Counted from the stretch's first letter, positions 17,740-25,713 are shown. The stretch: DNA of 25,753 bases from CAZRGV01 sp964599655 (GCA_964599655.1 CAZRGV010000092.1:1-25753), one strand, 5' to 3'. Program-made: numbers and translations. The notes: generated by a model not told the origin, from the sequence alone.

Positions 17740-17941
17740 TCATCATACGAACTGGCGGTCTCGCGGACCACCGAAACGCGCGGGGGAATGGCGGAGGGTG
17801 CTTGACCGCGAGGGGAATCCGGGTTTCGATACGCGACAGCGATCGATCCTCGTCCGGGACCCGAACCGGACGGCGCTTTGACCTCCAGTCGACCGCGGGA
17901 CCGCCCGGCACTGGCGACCTGTTCCGCTTGGAGTCTCTCCT

Positions 17942-19063
17942 ATGTTCAGAACGGCATTTTTTGTGCGATTGCTTCCGGCGGTGGCGCTCCTCTCGGGCCT
18001 GTTCCGGGGCTCGTCCCTCGCGGCCGAGGAACCGCGACGTTTGCTTTACGTCGCCGTGCCGGGCATCCGCGACGACCTCCAATATGGCGGTCACGGCCTG
18101 CTCGTCTTCGACATCGACCACGGCCACACGTTCGTCAAACGCATTCCCACGGCCGGACTGCGCCCGGATGGAGTCCCGGACAACGTGAAGGGGATTTGCG
18201 CCAGCGCGCGGACCAAGCGGCTTTATATCAGCACGACCCAAACCTTGACCTGCCTCGACCTCGTCTCGGAGAAGGTCCTCTGGGAACGGCCCTACGAGGG
18301 TGGATGCGACCGGATGGCGCTCTCGCCCGACGGCTCGATCCTTTACATTCCGTCGTTCGAGAAGGACCACTGGAATGTCGCCGACGCGTTGTCCGGCGAC
18401 GTGATCGCGAAGATCGTGCCGAAGTCGGGCGCTCACAACACGGTGTACGGGCCCGATGGCAAGCATGTCTACCTGGCGGGCCTGCGATCGCCGCTCTTGA
18501 CCGTGGCCGACACGGCCACGCACAAGGCCAGCCAGACGATCGGGCCCTTCAGCGCGGCCATCCGGCCGTTCACGGTTAATGGCTCGCAGACACTTTGCTT
18601 CGTCAATGTCAACGAACTGCTCGGCTTCGAGATCGGCGACCTGACCACGGGCAAGAAACTGTATCGGGTCGAGGTCAAAGGGTTCGAGACCGGGCCGGTC
18701 AAGCGGCACGGCTGCCCGAGCCACGGTATCGCTCTGACGCCCGACGAGTCGGAGATTTGGGTGGCCGACGCGCACAACCAGCGGATCCATATCTTCGACA
18801 ACACGGTGATGCCACCCAGGCAGGTCGCGTCGATTCGGCTCCGAGACGAGCCAGGGTGGATCACCTTCAGCATCGACGGGCGGCTTGTCTATCCGTCGAC
18901 GGGCGACGTGATCGACGCCAGGACCCGCAAGATCATCGCCACCTTGACCGACGAGAACGGCGCGGCGGTCCAGAGCGAGAAGTTGCTCGAAATCGACTTC
19001 GAAGGCGGGCAGCCGGTCAAGGCCGGGAACCAGTTCGGCGTGGGAGAAGTGACCAGGCGCTGA
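17942..19063 (+). CDS. Secreted YncE/YVTN-like beta-propeller protein
   Basis: A 373-aa exported protein. Residues 1-28 form a signal peptide (LLPAVALLSGLFRGSSLAAEE). The mature part is a WD40/YVTN-type seven-bladed propeller, with blades such as DGSILYIPSFEKDHWNVADA, DGKHVYLAGLRSPLLTVADT and DESEIWVADAHNQRIHIFD. The ATG at 17942 follows GGAG at 17930-17933. No catalytic residues are recognised; such propellers usually bind partners or ligands at the cell surface. It is divergent from nadE and convergent with the S9 peptidase, with a hairpin between the latter two genes. The family is abundant in planctomycetes. Confidence 0.82.
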   Translation: MFRTAFFVRLLPAVALLSGLFRGSSLAAEEPRRLLYVAVPGIRDDLQYGGHGLLVFDIDHGHTFVKRIPTAGLRPDGVPDNVKGICASARTKRLYISTTQTLTCLDLVSEKVLWERPYEGGCDRMALSPDGSILYIPSFEKDHWNVADALSGDVIAKIVPKSGAHNTVYGPDGKHVYLAGLRSPLLTVADTATHKASQTIGPFSAAIRPFTVNGSQTLCFVNVNELLGFEIGDLTTGKKLYRVEVKGFETGPVKRHGCPSHGIALTPDESEIWVADAHNQRIHIFDNTVMPPRQVASIRLRDEPGWITFSIDGRLVYPSTGDVIDARTRKIIATLTDENGAAVQSEKLLEIDFEGGQPVKAGNQFGVGEVTRR

Positions 19064-19121
19064 GCCTCGAAGCGATGTCGAGCCAGGATTGCGAGTTTTC
19101 AAAGATCCGGAACGAGCCGGA

Positions 19122-19154
19122 CAAGGCCCCTCGAAGGGGAGTTCGGGGGCCTTG
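19122..19154. terminator. Hairpin between convergent genes (candidate terminator)
   Basis: CAAGGCCCC (19122-19130) pairs with GGGGCCTTG (19146-19154), a 9-bp stem with a 15-nt loop. It lies in the 116-bp gap between the YncE-like gene and the minus-strand peptidase, so it could end transcription from both sides. No U-tract follows. Confidence 0.5.
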
Positions 19155-19179
19155 CCGGTACAAGTCTACACCATGATTG

Positions 19180-21157
19180 TCATTGGCCGACGGTCTTGAC
19201 CACGGCCGTCGAGCCGGGGTATCGATCTCCCTCCAGGGGTTCACAGCGTCCGCCCAGGTGTTCGGCGAGGAACGCCTCGGCGCGGGCGTTGAAGTCGATG
19301 GAGTTCTCGGGGCGCCGGAAGCCATGCCCCTCGTCGGGGTAGAGGACGTAGGTGACCTTGCCGCCCGACTTCTCGATCGCCTCGACGATCTGCTCGCTCT
19401 CGGCCTGCTTGACGCGAGGGTCGTTCGCCCCCTGTCCGATCAGGAGCGGACGCTCGATCCGGTCGGCCTTGAACAGGGGGCTGGCCTCCTTGATCAGCTC
19501 GGCGTCGTTGGGGTCGTCGATGTTGCCCATGCGGGAGTCGAAGATCGACCGCATCGGCTTCCAGTAGGGGGGAATCGACTGGACGAGGGTCCGCAGGTTC
19601 GACGGGCCCACGATGTCGACCGAGCAGGCGAACTCCTTCGGCGTGAACGTCACGGCGGCCAGGGCGGCGTAACCGCCGTACGAGCCGCCGAAGATGGCCA
19701 CCTTGTCGGGGTCGGCGTAACCCTGGTCGATCGCCCAGCGCTTGGCGTCGATGAGGTCGTCGTGCATCGACTTGCCCCACTGCTTGTTGGCGGCGTTGAG
19801 GAACGCCTTGCCGTAGCCGGTTGAGCCTCGGTAGTTGACCTGAAGGCACGCGTAGCCACGGTTGGCGAACCACTGAGCGTACGGGTTGTAGCCCCAGGAA
19901 TCGCGCGCCCAGGGTCCGCCGTGGACCATCAGCACCATCGGCAGGTGCTTCGGGGCGACGCCCACGGGCAGGGTCAGGTAGCCGTGCAGGGTCAGGCCGT
20001 CGCGTGCCTTGATCTCGATGGGTTTCATCGGCGACAGGGCCAGGCCTTGCAGCTTGGGTTGATGGACGAACAGGAACGTTCCCTTCCTGGAGGCGCGGTC
20101 CCAGGCGTAGTAGCTGACGGGGCCCTGGTCGTCGGTGAAGGCAACCAGCCAGGTTCGGTCCGCGGTGTCGCGGTTGACGACGCCGAAGTCGCCCGTGTGA
20201 AGCGCGCGGATGGCTTCGAAGTCGTCCTTGACGGAGGGGTCGATCACCTGCCACTCGCGGCGGCCGGGCTCGAAGGCCACGGCCTGAACGATGTGCTTGG
20301 TCGGGTGAACCATCACGCTCGCGACATCGACGGCCGGGGACGAGGCGATCACTTCTTCCTTGCCGGTGGCGAGGTCTTTCTTGAGGACGGCGGCGGTGTC
20401 GCGACCGACCGCCGAGAGAAGATAGGCGGCCTTGCCGTCGGCGGTGAAGTCGAGGAAGCCGAGGGTCAGGGCGTCTTCGGGACCGGCCTCGAGCCAGGTC
20501 CGCCAGTCGCTCTGGGCGTCGTCACGGACGCGGAGCACCATGCCGCCCTCGGGCGTGGCCGACTGCGAGGCCCGAACCTGGAAGTCGGCGTCGGCATGGT
20601 AGCTGATGACGTCGCCGGGGTTCTCGACGACGAGCTTCAGCGCGCCGTTGTTGATGTTCAGGCGGTAGACGTCGTGAAGCGCCGGGTTTCGCTTGTTGAG
20701 CGAGATCAGGATCTCGTCGGGGAACTTCGGGTCGGTGGCCGTGATGCGGGCCTGCACCGTCTCGTCGGCGGTAAAGTCGCGGATCGAGCCGGTGTCGAGC
20801 GAAACGCCAGTTCTCGTCGCCGTCCTTGTCTTGCAGGTAGAGGACGACCTTGCTGTTCTCGGCCCATGCGTAGTCGCGGATGCCTCGCTTCTTGTCGGCG
20901 GTGATGACCTTGTCGTCGTCCTGGCCCACGGTCTTCACCCAGACCTGAAGCACGTTCTTGTCGTCGGGCGCGATCCAGGCCAGCCGGGTCCCGTCGGGCG
21001 AGAGCTTGGGGCTCATCTTCTCGGGGTTGCCGAAGAGGACCTCTCGGGGAATCAACGGGGGTAGAGCGGCTCGAGTCGGCATGGGATGTCCCACGGAACC
21101 GGCCACCAGGGCGGCCAGCCCCAGACCCGTCAGAACGAAGCGGTTGGCGTCACTCAC
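19180..21157 (-). CDS. S9 family peptidase (prolyl oligopeptidase type), frameshifted near 20803-20808
   Basis: About 658 aa when two frames are joined. The start is GTG 21157, with GGAGGAG (plus-strand 21165-21171) seven bases upstream, followed by a signal-like segment (VLTGLGLAALVAGSVG). Frame A runs 118 residues to DGDENWR; frame B continues as VSLDTGSIRDFTADETVQARI and carries the rest. The N-terminal part is a beta-propeller (MSPKLSPDGTRLAWIAPDD). The C-terminal hydrolase has the oxyanion HGGPWARDSWG, the nucleophile GGSYGGYA (Ser codon at 19681-19683), an acidic residue in GANDPRV and His in DEGHGF. It would cleave oligopeptides, likely in the periplasm. Two missing bases (for example a lost CG repeat unit) or one extra base explain the break. 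All catalytic residues lie downstream of it. Confidence 0.9.
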
Positions 21158-21164
21158 GAGCAAA

Positions 21165-21171
21165 CTCCTCC
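21165..21171 (-). promoter_or_regulatory. Strong ribosome-binding site fixing a GTG start at 21157
   Basis: On the minus strand this reads GGAGGAG, seven bases before GTG. It decides the start of the S9 peptidase, because the same frame stays open far upstream without coding character. Confidence 0.75.
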
Positions 21172-21440
21172 GTACACACGCGGTCGCGTCTCGAAAGGCG
21201 GAGAACGTCGAGCCGGAACCGATCCGGAACGCGCGACACAGGTCATTCCGAAGGACGTGGAAAATATTAGCCCCGCCTCGCCGAACGGAGACAACGTTGG
21301 TCGAAGGCGACGCCGACGAACGGACCCGCCAACGCCCGGAACCGGCTTGATTGTCGCCTCGGACCCAGGCATGATCTGAACAGACAAACAGATGACGTCC
21401 GTTCCGAAGGGGTCTTCGAAGGCGCAACGGCCAAACCGGC

Positions 21441-21446
21441 GGGAGG
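21441..21446 (+). promoter_or_regulatory. Ribosome-binding site fixing the DinB-like start at 21455
   Basis: GGGAGG lies eight bases before the ATG at 21455. The longer in-frame option (21392) has no such signal and adds a basic tail not typical of the family. Confidence 0.65.
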
Positions 21447-21454
21447 TTCGCGCG

Positions 21455-21943
21455 ATGGCGACCGAAATCGACTGGCTGCTCGATCGGCTGGACGAGGCCT
21501 ACGACCGGAAAGCCTGGCACGGACCGAACCTCCGAGGCTCGATCCGACGCGTGGATGCGAGCACGGCGTGCTGGAGGCCGTCGGCCGATCGGCGCAACAT
21601 CGCCGAGATCGTCGTGCACGCCGCCTACTGGAAGTACGCGGTCCGCCGCCGCTTGCGCGACGAGACTCGAGGGTCGTTCCCGAGGAAGGGCTCGAACTGG
21701 TTCCCGCAGTCGGGAACCCTGACCGAGACCCAGTGGCGGGCCGACGTCGCCTTGCTCGACGAGATGCATCGAACCCTGCGCGAGGCCATCGCCGAGCTCT
21801 CGCCCGAGGCGCTGGCCGCCAAACCGCCGGGCGGCAAGGTCAGCCGCCGGTCCCTGATCGCCGGCATCGCGTTCCACGACGTTTACCACGCCGGCCAGAT
21901 CCAGCTTCTGAAACGACTGGCGAAACCGGACTCCGAGGAGTGA
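21455..21943 (+). CDS. DinB-like (four-helix, metal-binding) protein
   Basis: A 162-aa cytoplasmic protein of the DinB/YfiT-like superfamily. The conserved metal-binding histidines are visible: His55 in IVVHAAYWKYAV, and His141 and His145 in AFHDVYHAGQIQLLKRL near the C-terminus, as is usual for these four-helix bundles. Length matches the family. Members include thiol-dependent transferases (bacillithiol, mycothiol) and many of unknown activity; no cofactor can be assigned here. It stands alone between the divergent S9 peptidase and the PEP-CTERM gene. The ATG at 21455 is chosen for its ribosome-binding site. Confidence 0.88.
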   Translation: MATEIDWLLDRLDEAYDRKAWHGPNLRGSIRRVDASTACWRPSADRRNIAEIVVHAAYWKYAVRRRLRDETRGSFPRKGSNWFPQSGTLTETQWRADVALLDEMHRTLREAIAELSPEALAAKPPGGKVSRRSLIAGIAFHDVYHAGQIQLLKRLAKPDSEE

Positions 21944-22259
21944 ACGACGAGGGGGAATTGAGTCGACGCAACTCGTTGAATTCCAACGGTAAGGATCGTC
22001 GGCCGGCTTTGTTCGAAGTTCCATCAAGAAACGAACCAAGTCGTCCGGACAGAAACATCCCCAAGGACAACGTGTCGCAAAATTCCCTCGCGGTCCGGAA
22101 AACCGAAGGAATTCTGTTGACAATTCCGTTCGAAAGAGAAACAATGCAAAGCGTGCATGAGATCGTCGTCGCAACCCTGACGTGAAATCCCGCAAGATCC
22201 GTGAGGGACGGCGCAATCGGCCCGAACTCGACATCCTGTCGACGAAGGAATGTCTCACG
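21944..22259 (+). other. 316-bp intergenic region, relatively AT-rich, with repeated AATTCC motifs and a promoter
   Basis: No gene is seen. AATTCC occurs at 21979-21984, 22081-22086 and 22122-22127, the first inside the short palindrome CGTTGAATTCCAACG (21974-21988). The third copy forms one arm of an inverted repeat overlapping a -35 box. The region most likely holds the control elements of the PEP-CTERM gene. Confidence 0.5.
22117..22145 (+). promoter_or_regulatory. Candidate sigma70-type promoter for the PEP-CTERM gene
   Basis: A perfect TTGACA (22117-22122), a 17-bp spacer and AACAAT (22140-22145, four of six consensus matches) lie about 115 bp before the ATG at 22260. This is the best consensus promoter found in the window. 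Confidence 0.55.
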
Positions 22260-23033
22260 ATGATGTCCCACCTTGCGCCAACATCGAGCGTTGGTCGGCG
22301 AATCCGGAAAATCCTTCGAAGCGGCCTGTTCGCGCTCTCGTTCGTCGTGATCGCTCCGCTGGCGGCCTCCGCCTCGCCCAGCCTCGTCTTTGAAACGACC
22401 ACCGGAGCCACGAATCCCCAGGGGAATCCGGTGAGTGCCCGCGCCACGTTCACGTTCGGAACGAATACGCTGACGATCGTTCTCGAAAACACACTCTCGG
22501 GTAATGTGAGATGGGCTCCGAACATGTTCATAAGTGGGCTGCAATTCTCGCTAAGCGGCTCGCCGGGCACCGCGACCTTCGGCTCGGGTAGCGGCGTGGA
22601 AATGCAGTTCGACAACAGTCCCAACGGGTTCTCGATCCTCAATGGTGGAAACCCTCTCGCCACGACCCGATGGAACCTGAGTACCTCGCCCACCTTGACC
22701 GCGCTGGGGGGCGGGCAACCCGACGAGATGATCATCGGCGGTCCAAACTCCGGCGGGACCTACACCACCAATGGTCAGCCGACGAATTTCAACCCCTACA
22801 TGTACAAGTCGGCGACGTTTGTGATCAATTATGCGTCCGGTGTTGATGTGAATACGATGGTTTCGAACGTCTCGTTCTCCTTTGGAACGTCGCAAGGGGA
22901 GGCCGTGCTTCCGGGGACCCGGCAGAGCCCGGTTCCCGAGCCGGCCACCACCACGCTGGCGGGCGCCGGATTGGCGTCGGTCGGGCTGTTCAGCCTGCTC
23001 CGCCGCCGGAATCGGAAGGTCCTGGCGAACTAA
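22260..23033 (+). CDS. PEP-CTERM sorting-domain surface protein
   Basis: A 257-aa exported protein with a signal peptide (residues 1-39: basic GRRIRKILR, then LFALSFVVIAPLAASAS). The mature part is rich in Gly, Ser, Thr and Asn (for example SGSPGTATFGSGSG) and has no recognised enzyme domain. The C-terminus is a full PEP-CTERM signal: VPEPATTTLAGAGLASVGLFSLL followed by RRRNRK, which directs processing by an exosortase and transfer to the envelope or matrix. No exosortase is in this window, so it must be encoded elsewhere. The ATG at 22260 follows AAGGA (22245-22249); a second ATG is at 22263, and a GTG at 22182 is less likely. The 3' end overlaps the convergent gene by 44 bp. Confidence 0.92.
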   Translation: MMSHLAPTSSVGRRIRKILRSGLFALSFVVIAPLAASASPSLVFETTTGATNPQGNPVSARATFTFGTNTLTIVLENTLSGNVRWAPNMFISGLQFSLSGSPGTATFGSGSGVEMQFDNSPNGFSILNGGNPLATTRWNLSTSPTLTALGGGQPDEMIIGGPNSGGTYTTNGQPTNFNPYMYKSATFVINYASGVDVNTMVSNVSFSFGTSQGEAVLPGTRQSPVPEPATTTLAGAGLASVGLFSLLRRRNRKVLAN

Positions 23034-24627
23034 CAACGCAGTCCGCAACGTCGTCGTCCTTCAACGGAGGAGCGAGGACGTCGCGACTGGCAGACCCGGT
23101 GGTTTCCTCGGTCGCGCCCCGAGGGACAGCCGGGTCTGTTAGCGTTCCGGAAGGCCCACCGAGCCAATCCGGCGTTGGCCGGCGCGGACCCAGGCCGTGC
23201 GTGGCCTTGGCCTTGGCCTCGAGGGATCGAGGAACCCGCGGGGGTTCGTGAGACCGGCCGGATGACCCCGATCGAAGGGGCTCCCACCCCTCCGTCGCGG
23301 CCGGAGTGGGTTCGTTTTTTCTCGGCAGGGCGGCTCCGGCGCGCGCCCGTGCGGGTGACTCGAGCGAACGTTCCGCGGCGGTTTCACGCCCCGAACCGGC
23401 CGGAGTGGGTTCGTTTTTTCGGGCGCGCTCGTCCTCGGCCGAGGGATTGAAAGCGTCCTCAACCTCTTTGGAGTCTTCGAGATCGGTCGAATCGAACGCC
23501 GACGGACGGGCCGGATCGTCCTCGGAAACGGCGGTCGCTTCGGGAGTCGGATCGTCGGCATGTTGCATCGAGGATGGGACGGGTTCTTCCTGGTTCGGGT
23601 CGAGGCCCAGTTTTCGGCGGCGTTCCAGGGTTTTGAGCGCTCGGTGGAAGGCGAGGTCGGAGGTCGACTCGTAACGGAGCATGAGCGACGTTTCGGGTCC
23701 GTCGTCGATGAGGACGCGCTCAGCGGCGTCGCGGCGGGCGGGAGCGTCGACTTCGTTCCAGATCCGGTCGCGTTGGCGCTGGAGCTGTTCGATTTCCTCG
23801 GTGATGAGCGCGCGGAGGGTCGCCATGGCGTCGCGGGCGCTCGGGAATCGGCCCTGGAAGTCGGCGAGCTTCGGCGGCGGGCTGCCGGGGTTGAGCAGCT
23901 CGTCGAGCGGTCGGAAGAAGCGGGCGATCCGGTTGGGGTCGAGCGTTCGACGCACGGTCAGGGCGGCGAGGCCGAAGTCCGCCAGGCGAGGCTCCGAGGT
24001 GGAGGTCGGAAAGCTCGCCTGGCCGAGGAGGTGAGTGGCGTGCCGCATCTGCTGGTCGCTCCAGGAGCGATGGGACTCCAGCACGCGAGCGAGTTCCTCC
24101 CACGCCCGGATCATGGCGTCGCAGCCCTCCGCCGAGCGTCGAAGCATACGAACCGCGCGGACGGGGTCGCGCTCGAGCTTTCCCATCCAGTGGTCGGCCT
24201 CGCTGGCCTGGAGCTCGTCCCAGTCGAGACCGGCCTTGCGAACGCGGTGGCGACGTTTCGAAAACTCTTGCCGGGCATGAATTTCCAGCCGAACAGAGGT
24301 GACCGCGAGCCGATCGACAAGGATTTGCTCGATGACGCCGCCGGGCTGGAGTTCGCGGTTCAGCGCGTCGCGACGGCGCTGAAGCGGCTCGTCGAGCTCA
24401 GGAGGCAGGGCGATTCCCTCGCCAGTCAACCCATGCTTGACGGCATTCGCGCGGGAACGGGCCTTGCCCTCGGGGGAAACGGGCCCGGTGGACTTCTGGG
24501 CGTTGGCCCGGTTGGCGGCGAGTCGTTTCTCGCTGAGGGGCAGCTTGCGTGGTCGAGGGGTTGCGCTGTCGTCGCGAGTATCGGCTCGGAACGGCGCGGT
24601 CTCGGTCGACGGAATTTCAAGGCTCAC
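22990..24627 (-). CDS. Planctomycete NANAQKSTGP-motif protein with repeat-bearing C-terminal tail
   Basis: About 545 aa from a GTG at 24627, preceded by GGGAG. An ATG at 24729 and an open frame to 24981 exist, but the extra sequence looks non-coding. Residues 32-67 contain SEKRLAANRANAQKSTGP and then EGKARSRANAVKHGLTG, a basic motif I associate with a large family of uncharacterised planctomycete proteins. The middle part (about 70-390) is charged and helical, with heptad-like stretches such as EEIEQLQRQRDRIWNEV. The tail (about 400-545) is low-complexity, rich in Pro, Glu, Arg and Ser, with two KNEPTPA repeats. No signal peptide or catalytic motif is visible. A nucleic-acid-associated role is possible from the basic motif, but function is unknown. 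Its 3' end overlaps the PEP-CTERM gene by 44 bp. Confidence 0.75.
   Translation of the reverse strand: MSLEIPSTETAPFRADTRDDSATPRPRKLPLSEKRLAANRANAQKSTGPVSPEGKARSRANAVKHGLTGEGIALPPELDEPLQRRRDALNRELQPGGVIEQILVDRLAVTSVRLEIHARQEFSKRRHRVRKAGLDWDELQASEADHWMGKLERDPVRAVRMLRRSAEGCDAMIRAWEELARVLESHRSWSDQQMRHATHLLGQASFPTSTSEPRLADFGLAALTVRRTLDPNRIARFFRPLDELLNPGSPPPKLADFQGRFPSARDAMATLRALITEEIEQLQRQRDRIWNEVDAPARRDAAERVLIDDGPETSLMLRYESTSDLAFHRALKTLERRRKLGLDPNQEEPVPSSMQHADDPTPEATAVSEDDPARPSAFDSTDLEDSKEVEDAFNPSAEDERARKNEPTPAGSGRETAAERSLESPARARAGAALPRKNEPTPAATEGWEPLRSGSSGRSHEPPRVPRSLEAKAKATHGLGPRRPTPDWLGGPSGTLTDPAVPRGATEETTGSASRDVLAPPLKDDDVADCVVSSPGPSDSGGGAG
23299..23420 (+). repeat. Two identical 23-nt direct repeats, 99 nt apart
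   Basis: The same 23 bases occupy 23299-23321 and 23398-23420, starting GGCCGGAGTGGG and ending in TTCG, six T and a C. The 99-nt period keeps the minus-strand reading frame, so each encodes RKNEPTPA in the preceding gene's tail. The sequence between copies differs. Confidence 0.85.
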
Positions 24628-25076
24628 GGAGGTCACTCCCAGGTGTTGAAGGAAACAAGCCGTGCGGTGGCACTCACTCGCCGCGCGACGTTGCGCGGGA
24701 GATTTCGCGGTCCGCTCATCTCTTAACATCGAGGGAACCTCGAAACGAATTCGTAGGAAATTGGAAAAATGGGGAAACGCGAAGAGCGAGACGGCTCGTC
24801 GGTTCGATCGGGACCGCATCCTGCGGGATCGCCAAAAAAAGCGCTTCGATCGGCAGAGTCGGCAGGGCCCGCCAAACCCGCTTCGGCATCGGAAGGAAGA
24901 TCGCTGGGCGGTGCCGGCTCGTCGAACGACGACGGTTCCCGGCGATTTCACATCAGGCGAAAATCGCTCGTTTTTTTCCAAATTCCGAGATTTTTACGTT
25001 CACTTGTCCGTGAAGGCGTGGATAATGGGCCGAACGTGAGAACATTCCTCGGGTTTGTTGAGGGGGGGGCAGACCC
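24628..25076. other. 449-bp divergent intergenic region with A/T tracts
   Basis: No convincing gene. Short homopolymers stand out against the GC-rich background: A7 near 24834-24840 and T7 at 24971-24977. GGAAATTGGAAAAA (24756-24769) and the reverse complement of 24973-24986 match at 13 of 14 positions, making an imperfect inverted repeat about 230 bp across. The right end holds a candidate promoter and a G8 run (25062-25069) before the unknown gene. The minus-strand frame of the STGP-type gene stays open through part of it, but composition and residues (many Arg, Ser and Cys) argue against coding. Confidence 0.5.
24999..25026 (+). promoter_or_regulatory. Candidate promoter for the 25077 gene
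   Basis: TTCACT (24999-25004), a 16-bp spacer and GATAAT (25021-25026, five of six consensus matches) lie just downstream of a T7 tract and about 50 bp before the ATG. Confidence 0.4.
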
Positions 25077-25586
25077 ATGCTCGTCGATGGGCAGGAAAAC
25101 GCACTGGAGGCCATCCGGAAGGCGGATCACTGGCGATTGTTCGAAGCCTTGCTGAAGGAGCTGTCGCTGGAAGCGCCGCTGCGAAGCGCGATCCAGAGCC
25201 ACATCAATTCGGTCCTCGCCAAGCACCCCGGCGATCAGGAGGTCGCGATCGACTCCACCGCCGCGGGCCGGGAGGTGTTCGGCCGGCTCGGCACGCACTG
25301 GCCGTCGGACTACAAGCAGTGGCATACGGCGATGTGTGAGCAAAACCCGGAGTTCGAAAGCATCACGCCCGAACGGATGTACGGGATGATGCTCTGGTAC
25401 GTCCTCGCCGCCGACCGCCCCGAGCGCTGGGCGGCCCCCCCAAGGGACGGCAAGCGCGTGTACAAACTGCTCGATCGCCAGGCCCACGCGCCACTGATGT
25501 CGGCCGAACGAACGTTGTTGATCGAGTTGCGCGATGATTTGCGCAACCAGTTGGCGAGAATCGAGGCGCTGCTGGGGAACACCTGA
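25077..25586 (+). CDS. Conserved-looking protein of unknown function
   Basis: A 169-aa protein starting at ATG 25077, with a G8 run at 25062-25069 as a possible ribosome-binding site. It has no signal peptide or membrane segment, so it is probably cytoplasmic. The first half is helical and acidic/basic mixed (LFEALLKELSLEAPLRSAIQ), the middle has aromatic patches (THWPSDYKQWHTAM, ERMYGMMLWYVL), and the end looks like a coiled coil (ERTLLIELRDDLRNQLARIE). I do not recognise the family. Codon use and frame (third-position GC) fit the neighbours, and a C7 run at 25435-25441 does not break the frame. It is divergent from the STGP-type gene. Confidence 0.7.
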   Translation: MLVDGQENALEAIRKADHWRLFEALLKELSLEAPLRSAIQSHINSVLAKHPGDQEVAIDSTAAGREVFGRLGTHWPSDYKQWHTAMCEQNPEFESITPERMYGMMLWYVLAADRPERWAAPPRDGKRVYKLLDRQAHAPLMSAERTLLIELRDDLRNQLARIEALLGNT

Positions 25587-25627
25587 GCAAACGAGCGAAT
25601 GGCGTTGGTTTCACTGTGAACCTGCGA

Positions 25628-25661
25628 GACCACGGGGCACGACCAACGAACGGCCGTGGTC
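25628..25661. terminator. Hairpin after the 25077 gene
   Basis: GACCACGG (25628-25635) pairs with CCGTGGTC (25654-25661) across an 18-nt loop, about 40 bp after the stop at 25586. It may end that transcript; no U-tract follows. Confidence 0.35.
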
Positions 25662-25713
25662 ACGAGGTGTCACCCGCCCGTCCACCGCGAACACTCGACC
25701 GTGAGCGAACAAG

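Noticed and set aside
21264..21294. Minus-strand TTGTCT and TAATAT boxes upstream of the S9 peptidase
   Set aside because: The spacing is 19 bp and the match is weak, so it was not listed as a promoter.
21158..22735. Minus-strand frame extending the S9 peptidase far upstream
   Set aside because: Residues upstream of 21157 lack family similarity, cross the DinB-like gene antisense, and the GTG at 21157 has a strong ribosome-binding site.
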